Source of the DNA: Bimuria novae-zelandiae CBS 107.79
Taxonomy: Eukaryota; Ascomycota; Dothideomycetes; Pleosporales; Didymosphaeriaceae
DNA: 64,000 bases
Reading direction: 5' to 3'
NCBI GenBank assembly: GCA_010015655.1
Contig: ML976737.1
Span: 185,454-249,453 of the forward strand
A program made the translations under genes and the position numbers. The notes beneath the pieces were generated by a model. That model saw only the letters and a program-made list of their open reading frames with translations, had not been told where the DNA came from and did no database searches. Shown one piece after another: positions 49,699 to 59,971 of the stretch (position 1 is its first letter; the number at the start of each line of letters is the position of its first letter).

Positions 49699-52600
49699 AT
49701 GCAAGCAGCCATGTCATTCGCACAAGAGCACCCGTCTCCCCTCCCTCCTCCGCCGCCGCCCGCATCGCAGTCGCCGCGCGTAGGGTACCCCCAGCAGCCG
49801 CAGGCGCAGACGTCGTCCCCTCTAAGAAGGATAGCTGTGCAACCGCCGATAATTACCACCCAGCTCGCGCCCCATCCAGGACAATACACGCATGGCCACA
49901 CGCCTGCGAGCGCGAACGTGTCGTCGTTCTCTCCCTACGCGCCGTCACCTTCGGTCTACAGCGCGTCTCCTGTAGTGCCGCCCTCCCCGATGACCATGAG
50001 GAGCCAAGGCTACAACCCCCAGCAATGGGCGCGCAGTGGAGGAACTGTGGGTGGGCAGTATGTCCCGCATTCGGCAACACAGACGCCAGTCGCGACCCGG
50101 GCTCATGAGGTCACTGGCATGGAAGGTACGTGAATAGTTCGCAATTGAGTTCACAGGTACCAGTTCTACGTAGCTGTACATTGTCTTGCTACATGTTGCG
50201 GGTTGAAACGCGTCAACCGTCGCGTCGACATGTGTTGGAGTCGACTAACGAGCCATAGCGTCGATGCCTTCCCCGCCTCCCCCATACTCTCCAGGCCAGA
50301 ATCCAGGCCGCCCACAGAATGCGAACCCGGGCTCGTCACCGCACATGTCCGCGGCTGCCTTTGCTGCCAGCCATCCGCCTCCACCTCCACCGCCTTCTGA
50401 CTACACCTCGTCGCCGTCCTCCCGACCGACCTCAGGTTTCTTCCACAGTCGGCCTGGATCTGTAGTGATACCTCAAAGCGCGACGAGTGTTGCCTCGCTG
50501 TCACAGTTTCCTCCTCCGCCGCCTGCGACAGGTTCGAAAAGATCTGCCTCTCGTGATAAATTGGCCTCGAAGTTCAGCCTCTCAAAATTCCGGGACAGAA
50601 CCTCGGGAAGCCCTGGGCCAAGCAACATTGATGCACTGCGTATCAGCACGAGTGAAGCTTTGCAGAGACCTCCTGCGTCACCAGGGATACCTCCTCCTCG
50701 TTCTTCCCATCAAATCCTCCCCAATGCGTTCCCGACAGACCACCGGTGGAGTCCGGAGACGCAGTCACCCGTCAGGGCGCCTGGCGCTCGACGGGCTGCT
50801 TCAACTGGTGTGCTTGCATCTGAATTGCGGACTCCCATAGATGAGACACCGACACTACCGCAAGGCACGTGGGGACACGGAGCACCATTACCACCACCGC
50901 CCCCTATCCCACCGCCTCCTGGTTCGAGATCCCAAAGTTTAGGACGGGGAATGGATGCTGGCGTAAATAGAATGTCTGTCCATGCTCCAGCACCTCCGAC
51001 TCGAAGACCTGGACAGGGCACTTTAACACCGATTCCACCGACGCCTGTAGGGTGGCAGGACGAGCCTTCAAGGCAACGGTCACGCTCGCCGGCTGCACAA
51101 GGGCTGCAGATAGACACGAGTCCTCGGGCTCTTCAGAGTATAGATCGGCCACCACAGCTTATCGACAATGAGAATGGATCAATAGCTTCTGGACCTACAG
51201 CGTCAACCTCGAATTCTGGTAGTACACTCTACCGTGACCTGACAGGCGGCCAAGCCTCACGAGGCATTCGTGAACGTCGAAGCGAAAGTCGTGCAGCACG
51301 AGAACGAATAGAGCCGAACAACAATCCCTGGGCACAGGACATGGAAGCAGCTAAGCCTGCTGATCTGGTTTTGGGAAGCCCCGAGGGCGGACTCAAGCGT
51401 CGAGATGCAGTCACCAAAAACACTCCGCGTAGTGGTGGTCTTCGTTCTCCAAAAAGCTCACATTCTCTGGGTGATCCTGTATCGTCGACTTCTACACCCC
51501 GCCTTACTGTGCTTACCGGGGCAGCACCATCACCACCATTTTCGGCAGGTACGGAACGTCTCGATATATCTCATACTGAGAAGCAGCCTATGTCATTTCC
51601 GTCAAAGGCTCTTCCGACCCCACCCATGCATAATTTTGGGAACGATGTGGAGGGTCTGGCTGACAGTTCAGGGGTCCGAAATCGATCGACATCGAACGTA
51701 TCCCACCATTCTGGTGCACAAGGCGATTTGTCATTGTCCAGTACACCAAGGCCTATGAGCAGTGAACATTTCGCTGAGTCCGCTGTTGAACGACACCGTC
51801 AATTCATCGAAAAAGAGATCGCAGCACAGTCGGACCAAGATCGTCTAGAGCTGTTCGCGGAATACATTGTCAATGAATCACGACTCAGACGTGATCGCTA
51901 TTCCGCAGCCTTTGACGCTATGGCTGGCGATATTATGGACTTGACGAGAGATCTCTTCCGATCATACAACAACTCTGGTCGCAGATCGGCGACACCGAGT
52001 GCTCAGAGTGCCTCAGTCGTCCCAAGCGGTAGAAAGTCGCAAGCCTCTACTAGCGGCGAATCACCAGATACTCGCCAACCAATATCGATCCCCACTACAG
52101 CTGCAAGCCCAGCCTCATCTGTTGCAAATTACACGCCTCATACTGAGCCGGCTTCGCCATCGAGCGCAACAAGTCAGCGAGCTCGTGATGCATCATGGAA
52201 TTACAAGCCTGTTCTGTCTCCCATTCCGAGCATGGCTATGAGCACAGTGCCTGACGAAGAGGATTCACGCGGAAGATCAGCCAGTAGGTGGTGGGAAGCC
52301 AGCAATGATGGTGCTTCGTCTGGTATCGGTAGCCGTCGAATGGAAAGAAGTAAGCGCGAATCGAAATACATGAGTCTGCCGAAAGAAGCACGTGAGAACC
52401 TCCAATGGATTGGCGAAGATGAGCCGTCGCCAGCTCAACGAGGGGAGTCAAGTAGTAGGCCATCGTATGGGCCGAATGAATATCCGCCGGAGAAAGTTGG
52501 TCTTCACGAACTAACACTGGGTAAACAAGATATAGGGTGAGTTTGAGTGTTACCCTAGAACCTGACATTCCGACTAATCCATGCGTACAGTTACTATCCC

Positions 52601-53908
52601 AACTCTACCCCTACTACTCCTGATCCACGAAAACTGGATGTTTCGAGACTAGTCACCTTACCTCCTTCCTATCCACGACATCATCCTGCTGTCAACAATA
52701 GTCATCCCGATCTTACCTCGATCCGTAACAGCTTGAGGAACATCGCAGATCTGGAGGAAGTAAAAACCACCAAAGAAGCATTCCGCACCAAAATGGCGGC
52801 ACGAAAAGAGCAACAAAGCGCTTCTCTGGCTGATCGTTCAGCACAGCTACGCTACAACATCCAGGAGAACATTCGCAATGGCGTAATGAGCTACGGAGAT
52901 GCCGCTAACGCTGAGAAAGACTTTGAGGCTCGCGAGCACAAGCGGGCCCAGGATCTGGTCCAGAACATCTTCGACACCTTTCAGGCCGAGGTTGCCAACC
53001 CACTACATGCCATGTTTTGCGAACGTATAACGAAGACCACGGCATCACTGGAGCAACTGAAAGGCCGCTTGAGCAACGCTGCGCAGGAATTAAACCCAAA
53101 TCAGACCCAAGAAGAGGGTGATGAACAGCCAGAGCTGCTGGAGATGCTCACGTTGCTGAAGTGGCTGTTCGAAGCGCGCGAGCAGCTGCATAAAGAAATG
53201 TTCGAGCTGGAAGACGAGCGAAACGACCTTTACAAGGAAATTGTGATTTTGCCATACGCACAGATTGGGAACGATCAAAAAGTCAAAGAAGCGACAGACT
53301 TCTTCCGAGGCGACGCTCAAGATCGAAAGGTGACCTGGGAGAAGGAGATACTGAAGCGCTACGAAGATTTCATGAACGTGGTGGAGGCTAACGTTACTCG
53401 CGGTGTGGAGACGCAACTCTCAGCATTCTGGGACATTGCACCTGGTCTTCTTGCGATAGTGCAGAAGATACCACAGCGACTGAATGACTTCGAGATCCTC
53501 ATACCGCCGCAAGAGTACGAAGAGAACCCCTCGTACTACGATTTCCCACTGCAGTATCTGTACACGCTCCTTGCTCACACCGGTCGATCCGCATACCAGT
53601 TTATCGAGTCGCAGATAAACCTGCTCTGTCTTCTGCATGAGGTCAAGACAGGTGTCATGCACGCTGGCTCGAGACTACTGGAAACCCAGAGGATCATGGA
53701 AGGCGAAGATCTAGAGAGTGTAGACCGCGAAATGAAAGCCATCAAGGAAGACGAAGAGCGCAGACTGACGGACGATCTGAAAGAAAAGGTGGCCTTGGTC
53801 GAGAGTCAGTGGAACGAGGCGCTCGGAGGAGTTCTATCAGACTGCAAAAACCGAGTGGAGTCATTCCTGGCACAGCAGGGTGGATGGGAAGACTGCTTGC
53901 AGGATTAA
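49699..53908 (+). CDS. Large proline/serine-rich protein with C-terminal helical domain, function unknown
   Basis: Exons 49699-50125, 50259-52536 and 52591-53908 (introns 133 and 54 bp, GT-AG; branch-like ctaac/ctaat upstream of both acceptors) give 1340 residues. Residues 1-640 are low-complexity Pro/Ser/Arg with several runs of five to seven prolines that could bind SH3, WW or profilin-type partners. Residues about 650-705 (RHRQFIEKEIAAQSDQDRLE...) form a conserved-looking helix. Residues about 945-1335 are almost entirely helical, with coiled-coil-like stretches such as EAREQLHKEMFELEDERNDL. There is no signal peptide or membrane segment. The layout (disordered proline-rich half plus helical half) suggests a cytoskeletal or polarity scaffold, but this is inference and I cannot name a family. 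The start is the first in-frame ATG of a proline-rich frame. Confidence 0.82.
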
Positions 53909-54564
53909 ACGAGCTTCACGATTTTTCATGTACCATTTTTTGTTGATTCTGGGGCATTTCCATGGTTTGCATGTGTTGCGTTTGAGCACAGATACCCATC
54001 TTTAGTCTCTTTTTGGAAGGCGTTGGAACGGAGGTGGTTGGCTAGATAAGGAAATGAGAGGCAAGCGCAGGGTTGCTGAGTTGGCGGTGAGTGCCGCGGT
54101 TTGATATCCCAGCTCGGTCTACACGTGTGCTGTTCCTGTGAAGGTGAACGTGAAAGGGCTATACCTATGCTCGCGCTTAAGCATCCATGAACAACGGCCA
54201 GCATGATCTGATTGAAGGCGCATTCCGCTCTTTGGCTTGCACTTGCTTTATCCCATTACAGTATTCAGATAATGGCAGGGATGTGGTGTGACAAGCGCCA
54301 CTTCTGTGAACAATGGCCGTGATCGCCCAAGCTCCTTATTGTAAGAGTCGCTCCTGTTGTCCCACGCGGCCGCCTGACCCTAGAGAAAGGGCCCATTCAC
54401 GAGGGTCGATAGCACTGTCCTTGTTTGGTTCTAGTGGCTTGGCGGCAACAGCGGCCACCACATCCATAAAAGCGACTTCTGCCACTCCCTCTCTGTCCCA
54501 AACGCTCTCAACACCCGCACTCGACAGCTCTTCACACACGTTGTTCCCCTGCGGAACATCTCAT
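53909..54564. other. Intergenic: 3' flank of the helical-protein gene and PAB1 promoter
   Basis: About 650 bp with no supported gene. CT-rich stretches towards the right end suit a promoter of a highly expressed gene. Confidence 0.55.
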
Positions 54565-54607
54565 AACAGAAAAAGCCACAAAAAAATCCAGAAAACCACC
54601 AAAAAAA
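54565..54607 (+). promoter_or_regulatory. A-rich tract in the PAB1 leader region
   Basis: Four A runs of four to seven (aaaaa, aaaaaaa, aaaa, aaaaaaa) within 43 bp of otherwise CT/GC-rich DNA, 310-350 bp upstream of the PAB1 start. Animal PABP mRNAs carry a 5' UTR oligo(A) element that binds PABP and represses translation. A similar role here is inferred and requires the tract to be transcribed. Confidence 0.45.
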
Positions 54608-54801
54608 CCTGTCTTGACGATTCTTCGCCAATCCACTCCCAGTCGTCAGTCGGTCGCTTGCACCCACCGCCTTTCTCTCCCTCGACCCCTCACCCCTCTC
54701 TCGAGTAGAAAGAACACATTTTCCCGTTCGTTTCTCCTAGAGTCACGAGCGCCTTTGATACAACAGCATCTTCGCTACAGCTTTGTTAATTTCTTCTAGA
54801 G

Positions 54802-54908
54802 GTGAGCCGCGCGCCAAACTTTTTTTGTGGCTAGCGAGCGCGCTCTCCGCGCCGCACCCTGCGCCTGCCCACCGCAAAATTCGAACCACACACTAACATC
54901 CGCGCCAG
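54802..54908 (+). other. Probable 5' UTR intron of PAB1
   Basis: gtgagc donor at 54802, ctaac branch-like sequence near 54,893 and cag acceptor at 54906-54908, 9 bp before the start codon. Length 107 bp. No coding frame is affected. Confidence 0.6.
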
Positions 54909-54917
54909 ATAGCAAAT

Positions 54918-57202
54918 ATGTCTGCTGAAGTCGCCAACTCGACGTCGCCCGTCCAGGACGGCGCCCAGGACGCTGCCAACGGCACCACCGTCAACACCAA
55001 CGTCGGCGCCGCCAACGATGCTGTCGCAACCCCCGCCTCAGCCACCGCTGCCCACCCCAACTCGGCCTCGCTCTATGTGGGAGAACTTGATCCCGCTGTC
55101 ACTGAGGCTATGTTGTTCGAGCTGTTCTCGTCCATCGGCCAGGTCGCCTCCATCCGTGTCTGCCGTGATGCCGTCACCCGCCGCTCGCTCGGATACGCCT
55201 ATGTTAACTACAACAGCTCGGAGGACGGCGAGAAGGCTCTTGAGGAGCTCAACTACACCGTCATCAAGGGTCGGCCATGCCGCATCATGTGGTCGCAGCG
55301 CGACCCTGCCCTGCGCAAGACTGGCCAGGGCAACGTCTTCATCAAGAACCTCGACCACGCAATCGACAACAAGGCCTTGCACGACACCTTCGCCGCCTTC
55401 GGCAACATTCTCAGCTGCAAGGTCGCGCAGGACGAGATGGGCAACTCCAAGGGTTACGGTTTCGTCCACTACGAGACTGCCGAAGCTGCCAACAACGCTA
55501 TCAAACACGTCAACGGCATGTTGCTGAACGAGAAGAAGGTCTTCGTTGGCCACCACATCCCCAAAAAGGAGCGCATGAGCAAGTTCGAGGAGATGAAGGC
55601 CAACTTCACCAATGTCTACGTCAAGAACGTCGATCTTGAGGTCACCGATGAACAGTTCCGCGAGCTATTCGAGAAGCACGGCGACATCACATCCGCCTCT
55701 CTGGCGCGCGACGACCAGGGCAAGAGCCGTGGCTTTGGCTTCGTCAACTTCGTCAAGCACGAGGCTGCGGCCGCCGCTGTTGACGCGCTGAACGACACTG
55801 AGTTCCATGGTCAGAAGTTGTACGTCGGACGTGCTCAGAAGAAGCATGAGCGCGAAGAGGAGCTGCGCAAGCAGTACGAGGCTGCTCGTCTTGAGAAGCA
55901 GTCCAAGTACCAGGGCGTCAACTTGTACATCAAGAACCTCGACGACGATGTTGATGACGATAAGCTGCGTGATATGTTCGCGCCGTTTGGTACCATCACG
56001 TCCGCCAAGGTCATGCGCGACACCATCCCTGCTGACGCCTCCGAGACTCCCGCTGAGGAGAAGGAGGAGGAGGAGCAGAAGGAAGGCGAAGATGAGAAGA
56101 AGGAGGGCTCTGGCGACGATGAGTCCAAGGAGAAGAAGGAGAACGATAAGGTCACTATCAAGGGCGAGAAGAAGATCCTCGGCAAGAGTAAGGGCTTTGG
56201 CTTCGTTTGCTTCAGCAACCCCGACGAGGCCACCAAGGCCGTTACCGACATGAACCAAAAGATGTTCGGCGGCAAGCCCCTCTACGTCGCCTTGGCTCAG
56301 CGCAAGGATGTTCGCAAGAACCAGCTCGAGGCCACCATTCAAGCCCGCAACCAGCTCCGCATGCAGCAGCAACAGCAGCAGCAGTTTGGCGGCATGCAGC
56401 CCATGTTCATGGCCCCTGGCCAGCAGCCGCTGATGTTCCCTCCGGGACGTGGGCAGCCCTTCCCTGGCGCTATCCCTGGCCAGCAGGGCGGTCGAGGTGC
56501 TGGTTTCCCCGGCGGCATGCCCGGCCAGCAGGGTGGACGTGGCGGACCTAACGTTGCTCCGATCCCGCCTATGTACATGCCGCCTGGTATGGTCCCCGGC
56601 ATGGTTCCTGGCCCTTACATGAACAACCCGCAGTACCTCCAGCTCGCTCAGGCTGCGCAACAGGCTGCGATGGGCGGAGGCCGTGGAGGCCGCGGCGGTC
56701 CAATACCCCCTATGCCCGGCATGCCCGGTCAGATGGGTGCCGTTCCTGGTATTCGTGGTGGTAACTCTTTCCCTCCGCAAGGCGGTGCTGGTCGTGGTGG
56801 ACCTCAGGGTCGTCCTGGTCAACCTCCTGTGCCCGGCTTCCCTCAAGGTGCTCGCGCTCCCGGCGTCGACCTTGCCGCTCTGAACGCTGCTCCTGCCGGT
56901 CAGCAGAAGCAGATGCTTGGAGAGGCTCTGTACCCCAAGATCCACGAGATTCAGCCCGACCTCGCTGGCAAGATCACTGGTATGCTCCTTGAGATGGACA
57001 ACGCCGAATTGATCAATCTGTAAGTACACTTGTGACCACATTCGCTTCGCATTATGCTAACATCATCAGCACCTCCGACGAGTCTGCTCTCCGGGCTAAG
57101 GTGGACGAGGCCATGAACGTCTATGACGAATATGTCAAAAACAAAGAGGGTGAGGGTGAGAAGGAGGCTCCTAAGGAGGAGGCCAAAGAAGACAAGGCTT
57201 AG
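54918..57202 (+). CDS. PAB1: Poly(A)-binding protein PAB1
   Basis: Exons 54918-57019 and 57070-57202 (50-bp intron near the 3' end) give 744 residues. Four RRMs are seen: 51-129 ([18 protein letters not shown]), 139-216 ([16 protein letters not shown]), 232-309 ([16 protein letters not shown]) and 335-465 ([16 protein letters not shown]). RRM4 is interrupted between its two RNP motifs by an acidic/lysine insert at residues 371-422. A Gln/Pro/Gly/Met-rich linker (480-655) leads to the MLLE/PABC domain (about 658-728, [11 protein letters not shown]), completed by exon 2. It binds mRNA poly(A) tails, promotes translation through eIF4G and regulates deadenylation; mostly cytoplasmic. Stop TAG at 57200-57202. 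Confidence 0.98.
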
Positions 57203-58079
57203 ATGGCTAAGTCTTCTAGGCGCGGAGTAGGACTCGCAGCCTAAAAACCGCGTGCTCGGCTCTCTTATGATGACTCTTCGATGACTACTACGGCGAATGG
57301 CGCACGGTTTACGGTTTCCTCTTGCACGGCGGCTCGGTCATGACTACCCAAAAGTTCTTTCTGCGGCTCGGCATGCGTCTGTCTTTTGTTCCTCAACTCG
57401 GTCTCTGCATTGCCCATCGAAAGATAATGCAGGGTATTGGGAGTGGCCTGTTGTCGCTCGGCCTGCAGCTGCTATGGCTGACAACTGGCCTTGTTCCTTT
57501 TCTTTTCAACAGCGGCCTGCCCTTTATTGGGAGTTGGCGGCTTACCCCTTCTTTACACGACTCATGTAATATAGACTGCTCAGTCTGCGACGACACTGGT
57601 TACGAGCGAGATGCGATACGGGTGGCGGTGGATGCAGTACCGCCTTTGATACCTCACAGTGGCCTGTTGTTGGGCCCTCACGCACGCGTGCAAGAGCATA
57701 TTTAGTGGATATGGATATGGATATGGTGAATATGATATGGTGGACGTGGAGGTGTTTGGATTGACCATGACCGGTATGGATAGTAGTGGGTCAGGAGGCG
57801 GCGCTCCGCTGGAGCATAGCATGCTTATGATGGATCAGCTTTTTCCGACTTGTAGATGATTAGTCTGAGACGAATATGATTTCAAAAACATGGTTCTTTG
57901 CATTGCAGTGGTGAGGGTCTGTGGAGGAGGGTCTCTCTTGAAGGTTTTTCCCACGTCAAGTCACTTTCGAGAATTGTGCTCGATTGGTGCTTACTAATTT
58001 TGCTGCATGCTCAGAGGAAGATCCCCTCCTTCAGCCTCAATGCATTGTCTGTCCTCCACCTCAAAATCACTATTCCAAA
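57203..58079. other. Intergenic, no supported gene
   Basis: PAB1 3' flank and the Zn2Cys6 gene promoter. A short ggatat tandem (57,708-57,727) is the only repeat noticed. Frames of 60-127 codons lack motifs. Confidence 0.55.
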
Positions 58080-59465
58080 ATGCCAGCTAGAACAAACGCA
58101 TGTGCTACATGTCGAAAGAAGAGAATAAAATGCGACGCGACGCTTCCACTATGCTTGATGTGTATCAAGTTCGGTCGGACATGCCCTGGACCAAGCAACG
58201 GGCCTATCATAGTGGACATGACCAAGACGCTCACCGGACAGCAAAAGAAGAAAGGAAGAGATAAAATGCAGGTTACCTTCGAGGCGCTCCCCCCAGAAGT
58301 GTATACCTCGATGACGGTTCAAATATCTCAACGACACGCCCTGAACGAAGTTTTCTACGGGAACTTCCTGACCTACTTCACCACGACCGGCGAGGCGCGC
58401 GACATCGGCAACAGACAGACGTGGCTGCACCGTCTCCCAGACTTCGCGGCCGACGGGAGCAACGCCGCGCTCGACCTCGCGGTGCAAGCCGCCGCGTCGG
58501 CCTTCAGCTTTGCGACGACGCGGCATCCCCCGCTGATGCAGGACGCGTGTACGCTGTACGGGAAGGCACTGAGCCAGCACTCCCACGTGCTGCGCGTTGG
58601 TAAGCGGGTCACGGTGCACACGGTGTCGACGAGCGTTTTGCTGAGCCTCTTCGAGGCCATGAATGCCACCACCGCCGCGGCGTACCGGACGCACATCAGC
58701 GGCGCGGCGGAGCTGGTTAAGCTCGCGGGGCCAGAGCAGTGCTGGATGGGCGTGCTATGTCAGTTATTTTTTCATATTAGGGTGCAGATGGCTTTTGTGT
58801 ATCTCACGACTAGGCGGGCGGATAGGAGCACTGTTTGTGCGGAGGAGGTGTTGAGGGAGACGCTGACGTATCGCGATGTACCGGTTTTTCAGAGATTGAT
58901 TGGGCATGTTACGAGGTTGACGGCGTTGTATTTGGACCTGGAAGATTCGCCGGAGAAGGAAGATAAGAGAACGAGAATGCCGGATCTACTAGATTTAGAA
59001 GAGTATGTGAATGTCAAAGCGGAGGTTGACGCGCTGTGGCTCGAGTACAGTCTCGCGGCGGAGCAGCGGGGGCAGGTGCTCTGCTGGCAGGATGAAGGTG
59101 GAAAAATGGGGTATCGCGATGCGTATACGGCGCTGTGCATTGCGTACTTTGCCTCTGCGCGGGCATTGTTTTCCATCCTTGCCCCGAGGCTTGCGGCGAG
59201 TTATGTCGATGTTACGGATTACTATCAGCAGATGCTGGATATTGCGGAGTATCTGACGACGTTCAAGATTGGGTGTGCGTTTATGCGAATGGCGACGCCG
59301 CTGTATCTTGTGGCTATGCATGCGAAGAGGAGGGAGCAGAGGGAAGTTGCGACGGGGATATTTGAGCAGTGGAGGGTGGTGGGTTTGGGGGGAATAAGTG
59401 CGCTGGCGTTGGAGCGTATCTATCGGAGGAGGATGGTGGAGGGTGTGGCGGTTGCGACGATGTAG
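58080..59465 (+). CDS. Zn2Cys6 (Gal4-type) transcription factor
   Basis: A single exon of 461 codons from the ATG in ccaaaATGcc to TAG at 59463-59465. The DNA-binding motif is at the extreme N-terminus: C8-x2-C11-x6-C18-x6-C25-x2-C28-x6-C35, with the basic stretch RKKRIK between C11 and C18. The rest resembles the helical fungal-specific regulatory region (Fungal_trans_2 type): NEVFYGNFLTYF, TVSTSVLLSLFEAMN, and AYRTHISGAAELVKLAGPEQ, the last a common signature in this group. It binds DNA, usually paired CGG triplets in the family, and acts in the nucleus. The target pathway cannot be inferred: no biosynthetic or catabolic cluster surrounds it. The frame is open upstream to 57984 but without an ATG. 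Confidence 0.93.
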   Translation: MPARTNACATCRKKRIKCDATLPLCLMCIKFGRTCPGPSNGPIIVDMTKTLTGQQKKKGRDKMQVTFEALPPEVYTSMTVQISQRHALNEVFYGNFLTYFTTTGEARDIGNRQTWLHRLPDFAADGSNAALDLAVQAAASAFSFATTRHPPLMQDACTLYGKALSQHSHVLRVGKRVTVHTVSTSVLLSLFEAMNATTAAAYRTHISGAAELVKLAGPEQCWMGVLCQLFFHIRVQMAFVYLTTRRADRSTVCAEEVLRETLTYRDVPVFQRLIGHVTRLTALYLDLEDSPEKEDKRTRMPDLLDLEEYVNVKAEVDALWLEYSLAAEQRGQVLCWQDEGGKMGYRDAYTALCIAYFASARALFSILAPRLAASYVDVTDYYQQMLDIAEYLTTFKIGCAFMRMATPLYLVAMHAKRREQREVATGIFEQWRVVGLGGISALALERIYRRRMVEGVAVATM

Positions 59466-59971
59466 ACATGACGGAGCAAATGGATGCGAATGATAGTGAA
59501 TCGCAAACAGCCTCTGGGAACCTATTGCGTGCCTTGGGTCGGTGTTTCTGTTCCATGAGTGAGTCGCCTAAGATTAGCTCGACGAGACAACCATGGAATC
59601 GTCGTCGTAGCTGGAATGTATCACCGTTGTCTATGCGACAGCCGTCAAGACGGTACGGAAGAAACACTGACAATGTGCCTAGATCCGTATAGCAGCCGGG
59701 GTGCAACCCTGATGGTCTTCCTATACGAGTCTCGGTATTGGTGTTCGCCTTGATATTTAGGAAAGCATTCCCTTGCTTGCCTGGCCTTTGCGCCGCAGCT
59801 CCCCCCACAACACAGCACAACAAACACCAGGCCATGCGCATCATCGCTTTTGATGCAGTCAGCGCAGACGTTCCTTGCTGGCAGCACTGCCCTCAAGTAA
59901 ACCGGTCCGCTGTGCGCGACACCTGAGCAAAGGTTCGCACCCCCGCATCCCCGCACAACCGCCGCACTTCG
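59466..59971. other. Intergenic, kinase promoter
   Basis: About 500 bp. No motif-bearing frame or RNA gene is seen. Confidence 0.55.

Noticed and set aside
55665..57041. 458-codon open frame antisense to PAB1
   Set aside because: It mirrors the PAB1 coding strand, with composition set by the sense codons, and has no recognisable domain or splice logic.
57984..58079. Upstream in-frame extension of the Zn2Cys6 protein
   Set aside because: No ATG in this stretch (it would start at GTG), and the zinc cluster is normally close to the N-terminus, as with the ATG at 58080.
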